Shown here: positions 1 to 8,919 of the stretch, piece after piece
Position numbering within the stretch: position 1 is the first letter of the stretch
How the letters are laid out: each line of letters begins with the position of its first letter
NCBI GenBank assembly: GCA_036676455.1
Contig: JAKFCW010000011.1
Coordinates: 150,699 to 214,698 of the forward strand
From: UBA4093 sp036676455
GTDB lineage: Bacteria > Cyanobacteriota > Sericytochromatia > S15B-MN24 > UBA4093
Length of the DNA stretch: 64,000 nt
Direction: 5' to 3'
The notes under the pieces: model-generated
What the model was told of the DNA's origin: nothing
What the model saw: the letters and a program-made list of their open reading frames with translations, nothing else
The model's database searches: none
Position numbers and translations under genes: made by a program

Positions 1-1179
1 CCCCACTCCCGCGTTGAAACGCACCTTGGCGAGCTTGAGGCCTTCAATCGCCGCCTGAAGCCCCTGCTGGGTCACGGCCACGCGCTCCTTGGCCGTCTCG
101 AGCGCCTGAGACGTCGTCTGGATCTCGAGCGCCGCCGCGCGCCGGGTGGCCGCGAGCGACGCCTCCGCGCGCTCGATCCCCAGGCGGGCCTGCTCCACCT
201 GGACGCTCGTCCGACCGCTGTCGAAGACGTTCCAGGCCAGCGAGGCCGCGATCGTCTGCTGGGTCCCGCCGCCGGGCCCCGCCGCCACGTCTCCCACCGC
301 GCTGACGGTGGGCCAGGTCGCGCGAGAGCGCTGGAAAGCCGTTTCTGCCTGCGCCTCGCGCGCGAGAATCGCCTGCGCCACTTCCGGGCGCCCGTCCAAG
401 GCCCCGGCAATCTGCTCGGGCGCCATCTCCAGCCGCTTGAGCCGGGTCAACGCATCCACGCTCAATCCCGACATGCTCCGGCCGAGGTGGCTCTCCAGGA
501 CCTGGCGCGCCTGGACCAGCTGGCTGATCGCCTCGACGTATCCCTCCTGGGCGATCGCCACCGACGTCTCCGCCTGCAGGACTTCAAGGCGCGTGCCCAC
601 TTGCCCCGCGTCACGCAGCTCGGCGATCGCCAGCTGCTCCTTGGCCTGCTCGACGTTGATCCGCGCCGCATCCCGCATGCTCTCCGCCTGCAGCAAGGCG
701 AAGTACGCCATGGCCGTCTCGTAGGCCAAGCGGCGGCGCGCACCGATGCGCTCCACCTCCGCGAGCCGCTCGGCGAGCTCGCCCAGGCGCACCGCCGACT
801 CCGTGCGCTGTGCGTCGTAAAGGGGCTGGACCGCGCTGAGCTGGACCTGAAACCCGTAAGGCCCGGTGGCCAGCACGGGGCGCGGCAGGATGCCCGCGGC
901 GTCCGCGCGGTTCAGGCCGCCCGAGAGCGAAAACGACGGAAGCAGGCCCTTCCGCGCCTCGCGCGTCCCCGCTCGCGCCTGGTCGATCCCGAGGCGAGCC
1001 GCCTCGAGCGACGGATGCGTCCGGGTCGCGAGCTCCACCGCCTCTCGCAAGGTCAGGACCGGTGCCGGTGCCGCTGCCGTAGCCGGTGACGCCGCCGGCA
1101 GCTGGGCCTGGGCGCTCGGGGCCAGCAGAAAGGCGCCCAGAATCAGGGCCCAGGCTTGCGTGATGGGGCGGCGGCTCAT
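1..1179 (-). CDS. TolC-family outer-membrane efflux channel (3' part beyond the window)
   Basis: The minus strand is open from an ATG at 1179 to the window edge, about 393 residues without a stop, so the C-terminus is missing. It starts with a signal peptide ending around ALAPSAQAQ. Long Ala/Glu/Gln-rich amphipathic helices follow, with the TolC-style ends LTLREAVELA near residue 42 and the later motifs AWNVFDSGR and KVRFNAGVG. The start overlaps the stop of the upstream gene by ATGA, so the two are translationally coupled. As last gene of the exporter operon it should be the outer-membrane exit duct joined to the ABC/HlyD pair. Family assignment is strong; the partner assignment rests on operon position. 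Confidence 0.88.
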   Translation of the reverse strand, partial: MSRRPITQAWALILGAFLLAPSAQAQLPAASPATAAAPAPVLTLREAVELATRTHPSLEAARLGIDQARAGTREARKGLLPSFSLSGGLNRADAAGILPRPVLATGPYGFQVQLSAVQPLYDAQRTESAVRLGELAERLAEVERIGARRRLAYETAMAYFALLQAESMRDAARINVEQAKEQLAIAELRDAGQVGTRLEVLQAETSVAIAQEGYVEAISQLVQARQVLESHLGRSMSGLSVDALTRLKRLEMAPEQIAGALDGRPEVAQAILAREAQAETAFQRSRATWPTVSAVGDVAAGPGGGTQQTIAASLAWNVFDSGRTSVQVEQARLGIERAEASLAATRRAAALEIQTTSQALETAKERVAVTQQGLQAAIEGLKLAKVRFNAGVG

Positions 1180-2171
1180 GGCTGCTGTCGCTCCGGGCGG
1201 AAGGTGACGCCCAGCGAGAGCTCATCGCGGGTCAGGGCGAGGTCCCCGCCCCCGCTCTGATGGCGATAGCGCAGGTCCAGGCGCAGCTTCGGGGCGAACG
1301 CGTAGCCGAGGCCCAGGCCCGCTTCCCAGAGGCTGGTGCCTGAAACCGGGTACGGGGCTCGCGTCGCGCTGAACGAGAGCGCGGGGAAATAGGCGGCAGT
1401 GGCCAGGAGGTCGAGGCGATCGCCCAGGACCCAGGTGAATGGGAGTTCGAGGCCTAGCCCACGGCGCTCATGCGCGTAGTCATAGGGAGTCCCGCTCAGG
1501 GGAAGGTTGGCTGCCGCCACGTGCGTGCTCATGAAGGCGAGGCTGGGGGCGACCTCCCAGGTCGCGCCGCCCAGCGGGTAACCGACGCGAAGGCGCGTGC
1601 TGCTCTCCTCGGGGGCCGCGGCGTCCGTGCTCGGCAGCGACGGCAAGGCCATGCTCGCCTTGAAGCGCTCGAAGGACGCTCCGAGGAGCCAGGCATCGAG
1701 CCGGAGCTGTCCCGAGAGTGCGAGCTGGTTGTCCAGGGTCGCGGAGAGGCGATTCCCCGCGAAGCGCGCATCGAAAGCACCTGCCTGGTAGGCCAGCAGC
1801 AGCTGGCTATCGAGCGGAGGCGAGGCGGGCGCGGGGGCCAGCGTCGAGAGCAGGGGGCGGTACTGGGGCAGGTAGGTCTCGACCGGCTTCAGCGAGACCT
1901 TGGTGGCAGCGGCAACCGGCAAACGGTCGATCTGGTAGCCCTCGGCCGAGAAGACCAGGACCGGGGAGGCTCCCGGGGCGAGCACGAGGCTATAGCGGCC
2001 GTTCGCGTCCGTGAAGCCGGCGACGATGGCGCCCTCCTGGCGGACGAAGACGTTCGCCAGCGGGCGGCCTTGCGGGTCGAGGACCTGACCGCTGACGGTC
2101 TGCTCGGCATGCGCCGGTCGCGCGAGCGCCGGGACGAGCAGGAGGACGGCGAGGAGATGGCGTGACGTCAT
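1176..2171 (-). CDS. Secreted protein with carboxypeptidase-regulatory-like domain and C-terminal outer-membrane barrel
   Basis: This 331-residue protein has a signal peptide (residues 1-22, ending PAHA). A carboxypeptidase-regulatory-like beta-sandwich follows, with the sequence VSGQVLDPQGRPLANVFV near residue 26 and DANGRYSL near residue 55. The rest alternates hydrophobic and polar residues (GLGLGYAFAPKLRLDLRYRH), as expected for transmembrane beta strands. The same layout starts many TonB-dependent receptors, but the protein is too short for one and lacks a plug. It lies between a lipoprotein and the TolC gene in the exporter operon, so an outer-membrane accessory role in export is possible. 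Function is not known. Confidence 0.7.
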   Translation of the reverse strand: MTSRHLLAVLLLVPALARPAHAEQTVSGQVLDPQGRPLANVFVRQEGAIVAGFTDANGRYSLVLAPGASPVLVFSAEGYQIDRLPVAAATKVSLKPVETYLPQYRPLLSTLAPAPASPPLDSQLLLAYQAGAFDARFAGNRLSATLDNQLALSGQLRLDAWLLGASFERFKASMALPSLPSTDAAAPEESSTRLRVGYPLGGATWEVAPSLAFMSTHVAAANLPLSGTPYDYAHERRGLGLELPFTWVLGDRLDLLATAAYFPALSFSATRAPYPVSGTSLWEAGLGLGYAFAPKLRLDLRYRHQSGGGDLALTRDELSLGVTFRPERQQP

Positions 2172-2189
2172 GGCAAGGGCTCTTTCGGG

Positions 2190-2606
2190 CTAGGGGCGGA
2201 TCAGGGTGATCTCGGCAAGGCGGACGGTCCGGCCGTCCGCGCTCAGGACTCCGCGCAGCTTGGCGCTCGCATCGGGCGTGGGGAAGGCCCCCGGGTACGT
2301 GAAGTCCATGACCGTTTCTCGGCGCATGCCGCTCGCCTCGACGCCGCCGGCGAGCAGCAGGAGGGACTTGGCGTCGCGCAACGGCGCCGGCAGGTCGGCA
2401 ACGGCGAAAGAGAGCTGGGCGGGTGCTCCGAGCGACTGGCTCATGGTCGCGCTGAGGGTCAACCAGCCGGAGTCGGCCGGGGTCGCCTGCAGGGGAGCGC
2501 TCGACTGGCAGCCCGATAGGAGCAGGCCCAGCAGGAGGAGGGCCGGCCCCCCGAGGCTGGGACGAAGTCGCCTTTGCATCGGCACCGCGTGCCTCCTTTC
2601 GATCAT
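2190..2606 (-). CDS. Small lipoprotein of the exporter operon
   Basis: This is a 138-residue protein, or about 129 if translation begins at the internal Met10. A hydrophobic signal is followed by the lipobox LLLSGCQ, so the mature protein should be lipid-anchored. The remaining part, about 100 residues, is rich in beta-forming residues and I recognise no family. Its ATG overlaps the stop of the upstream ABC transporter by ATGA, which places it firmly in the operon. It may be an envelope accessory to the export machine; that is inference from position only. Confidence 0.65.
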   Translation of the reverse strand: MIERRHAVPMQRRLRPSLGGPALLLLGLLLSGCQSSAPLQATPADSGWLTLSATMSQSLGAPAQLSFAVADLPAPLRDAKSLLLLAGGVEASGMRRETVMDFTYPGAFPTPDASAKLRGVLSADGRTVRLAEITLIRP

Positions 2607-4861
2607 GTCGTTTGCCTCGTCATGAGGCGCGCGAAGAGGCCGCCTTCGGCCATGAGCGTCTCGAAATTCCCTTGCTGGACCACCTGGCCGGCGTCGAGGA
2701 CGTAGATGCGATCGGCCTGCCGGATGGTGCTGAGGCGATGGGCGATGACCAGGCGGGTCACGTTCATGCGCTCCAAGCTCTCGCTGACGATGGCCTGCGT
2801 GCGGCTATCCAGGGCGCTGGTGGCCTCGTCGAACAGCAGGATCCGCGGCTTGAGCGCGAGCGCCCGGGCGATGAGCAGGCGCTGGCGCTGGCCACCGGAA
2901 AGGTTGTCGCCGCCCTCGCTGACCACCGTGTGCATGCCCATGGGCATGGCCGTGACGTCGTCGGCGAAGCCCGCGTTCCGGGCCGCCTCCCAGGCCTCGT
3001 CCTGGGTGATCAGAGCGCCGTTGGCGATGTTCTCGAAGATCGAGGCCGCCATCAAGCGGCCGTGCTGGAGGACCACTCCCATCTGCCGGCGCACGGCAGG
3101 CAGGTCGAGGCCCCCGAGGTCCTGGCCGTCGAGCGTGATCGTGCCGGACTCGTGCTCCTCGAAACCGAGCAAGAGCCGAAACAGCGAGGACTTGCCTCCG
3201 CCGGACGGCCCGACCAGCGCGACGAACTCGCCCGGGTTGACGGCGAGGCTGACGTCGCGCAGCACGTGCGGGGCATCGGGCGCGTAGCGGAAGCTGACGT
3301 GCGAGAAGGCGATCCGGCCCGTGAGGCGGCCGGGATCGACCTTGCCGGCATCCACCTCGGGCTCGGCCTCCAGGATGGGCTTGGCCCGTTCCCACAAGGA
3401 GACGACCTGCATCAGGGCCGTGATCGAGGCGCCGACGCCCGTCAGGCCCGCGACGAAGGCCCCGAAGGCCGCATTGAAGGCAAGGAATGCGCCCGGCGTG
3501 ACCCCCGCGTCCGCCCCGGCGGCGGCCTTGGCCAGGCCGCCGAAGCCGTGGAAGAGCACGAGCATGCTCACTATCGGCAGCAGCTCGTCGAAGAGGCTGA
3601 GGCGATCCTGGAGCCGCTGGGCATGGAAGCCGAGCCGCGAGAAGTCTGCGTAGCGCCTGGCCCACTGAGCGAAGGCCCTAGACTCCGCACCGGCGGTCCG
3701 GATCTTGGCCACTCCGCCGATCAGACCCACGACCAGGCCCAGGATCTTGCCGTCTTCTTGCATGAGCGCGCGGGTCGCGCGCAGCACCAGCACGGCCGAG
3801 ACGGTGGTGAAGCCGACCGAGAGCAGGGCGACTCCGAGGGCCACCAGGGCCATGCGCGAGTTGAAGGCGAAGAGCTGGATCAGGTTGACCAGGGAGAAGA
3901 CGCCCGCGAGCAGGGCCTGGATGGTGGAGCCCGACAGCAGCTGGCGGATCTGGTCGATGGCCGACAGGCGCGAGGCCAGTTCGCCAGCGGGGTAGCGCCG
4001 GAAGAAGGTCAGTTTCAGGTTGAGCAAGCGCGCCCAGACCGCGGACTCGGTGGTCGATTCGGCCCGGGACTCGGCCCGCAACAGAGCGACGTTCTGGACC
4101 CACTGGAAGAGCGCCTGGGTCACGGCCAGCATCACCAAGCCCACACCCACCTGAGAAATGAGGCTGCGCTGGGCGTCAGGGATGGCGTGGTCGATCAAGA
4201 AGGCCGTTGCATGCGGGCTTACTAGGCCCAGGAGAGCCACGGAGGCCGCCATGAGGACGACCACTGGCATGTCGTGCCGCGAGGCCTTCATCCCCAGCCG
4301 CAGGAGGTCGATGGCCTTGACGGCGGACTCAGGCAGCGGGCGGTAGAACATGGTGGCATGCGCTTGAAGGCCGCTCGCCAGCTCGGGCGTGACGGGCTGC
4401 CACGTGTTCTCGGTCGGATCGAAGCAGTCGTAGGCGCGCGCGCCGCGCGGCACGAGGGCGACGGGGAGGTTGCCCTCGGCGGTATGGGCGAGCAGGGGGC
4501 CGTTGTCACGCCTCCACCAGTCGCCGCGCAACAGGACGCGGCGGGTGCGGAAGCGCGAGGCGCGGGCGATCGCCTCGATCGGGTCCTTGAGCCGGTCGAG
4601 GCTTTCCCAGGCTGCCGGCGGCTTGACGGCGATCCCCATGGCGGCGCCCACGGCGTGGGCCGCGCGATAAAGGGGGCTGCCCTCCATGGGGACGCCCTCC
4701 GAGCGCGGCTCGATGATCGCCGCGAGCTGGGCGATCGCCTTCTCCATCACGTCTCGGTCGTGACGCTGCCGGCTCACGAAGCGCGCGTAGGCCTCCTCGC
4801 GATCGGACTCGCCACTGGCAGGCACCACCCGCTCGGTATCCATGGGGCGCTCGTCGCTCAT
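2603..4861 (-). CDS. ABC transporter permease/ATPase, NHLM ABC2 type (no peptidase)
   Basis: This is a 752-residue half transporter. Residues 1-185 form a cytoplasmic N-terminal region without a C39 peptidase, which is typical of the second ABC protein of NHLM (NHLP-leader microcin) export systems. A six-helix exporter membrane domain covers about 200-480. The nucleotide-binding domain has Walker A GPSGGGKSS at 551-559, signature LSGGQRQR and Walker B ILLFDEATSALD. It should pair with the adjacent peptidase-containing ABC protein to export a double-glycine leader peptide across the inner membrane. Its ATG overlaps that gene's stop (ATGA). Confidence 0.88.
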   Translation of the reverse strand: MSDERPMDTERVVPASGESDREEAYARFVSRQRHDRDVMEKAIAQLAAIIEPRSEGVPMEGSPLYRAAHAVGAAMGIAVKPPAAWESLDRLKDPIEAIARASRFRTRRVLLRGDWWRRDNGPLLAHTAEGNLPVALVPRGARAYDCFDPTENTWQPVTPELASGLQAHATMFYRPLPESAVKAIDLLRLGMKASRHDMPVVVLMAASVALLGLVSPHATAFLIDHAIPDAQRSLISQVGVGLVMLAVTQALFQWVQNVALLRAESRAESTTESAVWARLLNLKLTFFRRYPAGELASRLSAIDQIRQLLSGSTIQALLAGVFSLVNLIQLFAFNSRMALVALGVALLSVGFTTVSAVLVLRATRALMQEDGKILGLVVGLIGGVAKIRTAGAESRAFAQWARRYADFSRLGFHAQRLQDRLSLFDELLPIVSMLVLFHGFGGLAKAAAGADAGVTPGAFLAFNAAFGAFVAGLTGVGASITALMQVVSLWERAKPILEAEPEVDAGKVDPGRLTGRIAFSHVSFRYAPDAPHVLRDVSLAVNPGEFVALVGPSGGGKSSLFRLLLGFEEHESGTITLDGQDLGGLDLPAVRRQMGVVLQHGRLMAASIFENIANGALITQDEAWEAARNAGFADDVTAMPMGMHTVVSEGGDNLSGGQRQRLLIARALALKPRILLFDEATSALDSRTQAIVSESLERMNVTRLVIAHRLSTIRQADRIYVLDAGQVVQQGNFETLMAEGGLFARLMTRQTT

Positions 4862-7062
4862 GCGCGACCCTCCACGGGCTCGCTCTGCTCGCTCTTCACC
4901 AGCCGTGCGTAGGCGCCTTGCTTGGCGAGCAACTCGTCATGCGTGCCGCGCTCGGCGATGCGCCCGACTTCCATCACCACGATCTCGTCGCAATCGCGCA
5001 CGGTGCTGAGGCGATGCGCGATGATCAGGCAGGTGCAGCCGCGGCGGCGGAGGTTGTCGCCGATGAGGCGCTCGGTTTCGGCGTCCAGGGCGCTGGTGGC
5101 CTCGTCCATCACCAGGATGGCCGGGTCGTTGACCAGGGCGCGGGCGATCTCCAGGCGCTGGCGCTGCCCCCCCGAAAGGTTGACCCCGCCTTCTAGCAGG
5201 GGCGCGTCATAGCCTCCGGGCAACGCGAGGATCACGTCGTGGATCAGCGCGTCCTGACAGGCCTGGCGCAGCCGCTCGTCGCTCACGGTCGGATCCCAGA
5301 GCGTGAGGTTGTCGCGCACGGAGCCCGCGAACAAGGCGATCTCCTGGTCCACCGTGGAGACGGACAGGCTGAGGACCGCCGGATCCCAGTCCTGGCGCAG
5401 GCGTCCGTCGAAGCGAACCTCCCCTTCCCAGGGCTCGTAGAGGCCACTGACCAGCTTGGCAACGGTGGACTTGCCCGAGCCCGACCCGCCGACCAGTGCG
5501 ACCCGGCGACCCGGCTTCACCGAGAGCGAGAAGTCCGCGATGGCGGGCGCCGAAACCCGGCTGTAACCAAATGACAGCGAGGCGATCGATAGCTCGCCTT
5601 CCAGGCGGAAGGCATCAGGACCGGGAAGCGTCCCCTTGCGCTCGGGCACGACGGCCGGATGGTCCAGCACGTCATCCAGGCGATTGAGGTCGCTCACCAG
5701 GTCCTGGATGGCGCTTCCCAAGGCGACCAGGCTGTTGATCGGGCCGAGGAAGCTGCCGGCCATGCCCTGGAAGGCCACCAGCATGCCGATGCTGAGGTGG
5801 CCCTCGGTGATGCGGAAGCCGCCGACGATGAGGATGGCCGCCGTGGTGAGCGCGGAAAGGAGGGTCGGCAGCACGCTCAGCACCATGGCCTGGCTGGCGG
5901 TTCGCTGGGTCGCCTCGATCACCTTGGCGTCGTAGCCGGCCCAGCGGGTGAAGAAGTCCGCCTCGGAGGCCGAGGCCTTGAGGGTCTCGATGGACTGGAG
6001 ACCGGCCATCGAAAGTCCCACCTTCTTGCCGTACTCCTGGGCCAGTCGCTGGTTGGCCTCGACGCGGCGCGCGCCCATTGCCTGCAAGAGGAGCAGGTTG
6101 GCGAGGCCGGAGGCCGCCACCAGCCCCGTCAGCACCGGATCGTAGTGGAACATGAGCGCCCCGTAGAAGACGATCATGACCGTGTCGATCAAGCTGCTCG
6201 CCAGCCGCCCCGAAAGCAGGCCCGCCACCTCGTCGTTCATGGTGATGCGGTTTGCGACCTCGCCCGCGTAGCGCTGCGAGTAGAAGGCCATGGGCAGGTG
6301 CAGGAGATGGCGCAGGAAGCGGCTGGAATGAACCGCCGCGAGCTTGAGCTTGAGGCGCCGCAGGTAGACGATCCGCAGCTGCGAGAGGGCGGCCTTGAAG
6401 AGGGCGATCATGACGACGCCAAGCAACAGGGGGCGAAGCCAATCGTGCATCCCCTGGACCAGGATCTGGTCCACGAAGAGCTGGGTCGCCACCGGCAGGG
6501 CCATGCCCGGCACCACCAGCAAGAGGCCGGCGAGCACACAGTAGAGCAGATCCCCGTACGAGCCCTCGAGGCGGCGGCGCATCGCCTGCAGGACGCTCGG
6601 CTTGCGCCCGCCCTTCTCGAAGTCCTCGCGCGGCTCGAACTGCAGCACCACTCCGGTGAAGCCTTCGTCGAACTCCGAGAGCGTCACCGTGCGGCGGCCG
6701 CTCGCCGGGTCGTTGAGAGTGACGCGCCGGTCGTCCATGCCCTCGACGACCACGTAGTGGTTGAAGTTCCAGAAGACGATGCACGGGAAGGTGACGGCGC
6801 GAAACGTCTCCATGGACTTCTTGAAGCCCTTGGCCGTGAGGCCGTACGCGCGAGCCGCCATGAGGATGTTGCTGGCCTTGCTGCCGTCGCGCGAGACGCC
6901 GCAGGCGATCCGCAGCTCGCTGAGGGGCACCTGGCGGCCGTGATAGGCGAGGATCATGGCGAGCGCGGCCGCGCCACATTCCACGGCCTCCATCTGGATG
7001 ACGGTCGGGGTTCTCACGCGGCGCGGCCGCATGCGCAGCCGCAAGGACTTAATAGAGACCAC
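4858..7062 (-). CDS. Peptidase-containing ABC exporter, C39/NHLM ABC1 type
   Basis: This is a 734-residue bacteriocin-type exporter. The N-terminal C39 peptidase has the catalytic Cys29 in QMEAVECGAA, His102 in FNHYVVVEG and Asp118 in NDPASG, so the triad is intact. These enzymes cut after a GG motif of leader peptides during export. A membrane domain occupies about 160-480 and the ATPase domain has VGGSGSGKST, LSGGQRQR and VMDEATSALD. It starts with GTG at 7062, overlapping the HlyD gene by 14 bp; a start at Met11 is also possible. The only GG-leader substrate seen in the window is the NHLP precursor at 45985. Confidence 0.93.
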   Translation of the reverse strand: MVSIKSLRLRMRPRRVRTPTVIQMEAVECGAAALAMILAYHGRQVPLSELRIACGVSRDGSKASNILMAARAYGLTAKGFKKSMETFRAVTFPCIVFWNFNHYVVVEGMDDRRVTLNDPASGRRTVTLSEFDEGFTGVVLQFEPREDFEKGGRKPSVLQAMRRRLEGSYGDLLYCVLAGLLLVVPGMALPVATQLFVDQILVQGMHDWLRPLLLGVVMIALFKAALSQLRIVYLRRLKLKLAAVHSSRFLRHLLHLPMAFYSQRYAGEVANRITMNDEVAGLLSGRLASSLIDTVMIVFYGALMFHYDPVLTGLVAASGLANLLLLQAMGARRVEANQRLAQEYGKKVGLSMAGLQSIETLKASASEADFFTRWAGYDAKVIEATQRTASQAMVLSVLPTLLSALTTAAILIVGGFRITEGHLSIGMLVAFQGMAGSFLGPINSLVALGSAIQDLVSDLNRLDDVLDHPAVVPERKGTLPGPDAFRLEGELSIASLSFGYSRVSAPAIADFSLSVKPGRRVALVGGSGSGKSTVAKLVSGLYEPWEGEVRFDGRLRQDWDPAVLSLSVSTVDQEIALFAGSVRDNLTLWDPTVSDERLRQACQDALIHDVILALPGGYDAPLLEGGVNLSGGQRQRLEIARALVNDPAILVMDEATSALDAETERLIGDNLRRRGCTCLIIAHRLSTVRDCDEIVVMEVGRIAERGTHDELLAKQGAYARLVKSEQSEPVEGRA

Positions 7063-8317
7063 TGCTGGACCTCAGGATGGCGAAGGCCAGGACGATGGGT
7101 GGCACCTCCTCGACCGTCACGCGGGCCGCCGCCGTGGTGCCGGCGGTCACGTCGAGCGACGGGCCGCGCGACGAGGACCACTTGAAGCCGCTCGGGTTGG
7201 CAGGCTCCCGGTCGAGCTCGGCCAGCACCTCAATCAACGGGCCGGAACTGGCGAAGGCGCGGGCAAGCTCGGAATTGCCGAGGGTGTTGAGAAGGGCCTG
7301 CTCGGTGATGGGAAAGGAGGAGACCGAGACGACCCGCCCGGTGACCCCGCCGAAGCGCTCGCGCTTGACCGTGTCGGGGGTCAACTGGAGGCGCATGCCG
7401 GGACGAATCTTCTTGCCATCGCTGACCGGGAAGTAGGCCACGCCCATCAGGCTGCCATGACGCTCGCCGCGCGCCACGCTCGCGATGCGCGTGCCGGGTG
7501 CGATCACGTCGCCGACGGCGACCGCCACCTCCAGGATGGTTCCCTCGCGCTGGCTGACGACCCGGCCCTGCTGCGCGAGCTGCAACTCGAGCAGCGCACC
7601 GCTCTCACGCTGCGCGCGCAGCTGGTTGGCACGTTGGGTCTCGGCCTCGAGGCGCTGCTGAAACACCGACGTCTTCTTGCTTTCCAGCTCCTTGAGCTGG
7701 CCTTCCAGCTCGGCGATTCGGTTGCGGTTCTGAAGGTAGGCCTGCTCAGCGGCAAGCGCGGCGTCCACGGGCACTGCCCGCAGCTGGTTGAGGCGCCGGT
7801 TCTCGGCGAGCCGCCGGTCGAGGACCGGATCCAGGGCCTTGGCCTCGCGGATCAGCTGTAGGACGTTCTCCTGCTGCTTGTCGATGGCGCGCAGGGTCTG
7901 CTCGGAGAAGCTGGCCTGCAACTCGCCAAGGGCCGCCTGCTGGCGCTCCAGCTCGGCCAGGCGCGCGCGCTGCTGGGAGAGCTGCTCGGCGAGTTCCGGC
8001 TGCTCGACGACAGCCAGCACGTCGCCGGCCTTCACCGCGTCGCCCACCCGGACCTTGAGCTCGCGGACGCGGCCTCCCCCCATGGCTTGCAAGGAAGCGA
8101 CCTCGTGGGGCCGAGCGAAAACGGCCTTGGCGTTGACCGTCACCGGCAAGCGCCCGACGACGCTCCAGAGGATCACAAGTAGGATCCCGGTCCCCAGGCA
8201 GGCAAGAGCAACCCAGCCCTTGGGGCTGACGACCTGCATCAGGAGATCCAGGCGTTCGGGCGACGAGAGACGCTCCAGGGCCTCCTTGCGGAACAGGCGC
8301 TGCTGGGGCGAGGACAT
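7049..8317 (-). CDS. HlyD/NHLM-type membrane fusion protein
   Basis: This 422-residue periplasmic adaptor has a short cytoplasmic N-terminus and one membrane helix near residues 36-55. A lipoyl-like half motif follows (GGGRVRELKVRVGDAVKAGD). A long Gln/Glu/Arg-rich coiled coil runs over about 105-260, then the second lipoyl half (VVSQREGTILEVAVAVGD) and a beta-rich end. It should bridge the two ABC proteins to the TolC-like channel. The start at 8317 shares its A with the preceding stop (TGATG), giving tight coupling. Length and layout fit the HlyD proteins of NHLM export clusters. Confidence 0.88.
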   Translation of the reverse strand: MSSPQQRLFRKEALERLSSPERLDLLMQVVSPKGWVALACLGTGILLVILWSVVGRLPVTVNAKAVFARPHEVASLQAMGGGRVRELKVRVGDAVKAGDVLAVVEQPELAEQLSQQRARLAELERQQAALGELQASFSEQTLRAIDKQQENVLQLIREAKALDPVLDRRLAENRRLNQLRAVPVDAALAAEQAYLQNRNRIAELEGQLKELESKKTSVFQQRLEAETQRANQLRAQRESGALLELQLAQQGRVVSQREGTILEVAVAVGDVIAPGTRIASVARGERHGSLMGVAYFPVSDGKKIRPGMRLQLTPDTVKRERFGGVTGRVVSVSSFPITEQALLNTLGNSELARAFASSGPLIEVLAELDREPANPSGFKWSSSRGPSLDVTAGTTAAARVTVEEVPPIVLAFAILRSSSGLY

Positions 8318-8859
8318 CAAGCCCCCTTCATGCGCTTGAGCAGCCAGTCGAAGCGCGCGCCGGCCAGCGCCGCCTTGTCCAGCACGCTCATGTCGAGCTC
8401 GTCCTCGTACTCGGCATCCTGATCCATGGGGCCGCCCTGACCATAGCCGAGCCGGCTTACGGTGCTGCGAAGGCGATCCGACATGAACACCGCCAGGGCT
8501 CGGTAGAAGCGCCCGGCGAAACCCATGTCCTGGGCCAACTTGCGCTCGATCTCGCGCCGGGGCACCGACAGCACCAGCCCGGACTCCAGAGCCGTCACCG
8601 TGGCGCTCGGAGGACGCTGATCCAACAGCGACATCTCGCCGACGATCTCTCCGCTGCCCAGCTGAGCGACTTCCTTGCCTTGCAGGGCGGCGACCGAGAC
8701 CCCGAAGCGCCCGTCCAGGATCACGTAGACATGGTCGATGGCGCTCGCCTCGCGAATGAGCACGCGGCCCGCGGAAACGGTTTCGCGCTGGCCGACCTCG
8801 ACGAGCCAATCCACGTCAGAATCGCTGAGTTCGCCGAGGATGAAGAGAACCTTCTTCAC
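8317..8859 (-). CDS. Cyclic-nucleotide-binding-fold protein without DNA-binding domain
   Basis: This protein of about 180 residues is a single CRP-like beta-roll (residues 10-115) with a helical tail and no helix-turn-helix, so it is not a transcription factor. The phosphate-cassette region reads GEMSLLDQRPPSATV: the Glu is kept, but the Arg of the usual PRAATV motif is Pro here, so cyclic nucleotide binding is doubtful. I chose the second GTG at 8859 because an AAGGAG sits 5 nt before it; the GTG at 8865 has none at proper spacing. Cyanobacterial peptide exporters often carry such domains fused to the ABC protein. Here it is a separate subunit, perhaps gating export. Confidence 0.8.
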   Translation of the reverse strand: MKKVLFILGELSDSDVDWLVEVGQRETVSAGRVLIREASAIDHVYVILDGRFGVSVAALQGKEVAQLGSGEIVGEMSLLDQRPPSATVTALESGLVLSVPRREIERKLAQDMGFAGRFYRALAVFMSDRLRSTVSRLGYGQGGPMDQDAEYEDELDMSVLDKAALAGARFDWLLKRMKGA

Positions 8860-8919
8860 TTGCACTCCTTCCGAGCATGAAGCAGACGATCAAGCAGACA
8901 TGATGATGACAGACTCGTC

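Noticed and set aside
2612..7185. Long plus-strand open frames opposite the two ABC transporter genes
   Set aside because: These Gln/Glu/Arg/His-rich frames mirror the codon bias of real minus-strand genes with full domain motifs.
8866..8919. A RiPP precursor hidden between the GNAT and cNMP-fold genes
   Set aside because: Only 60 bp lie between the genes; the one frame starting at 8877 runs into the next gene, lacks a leader and a ribosome binding site.
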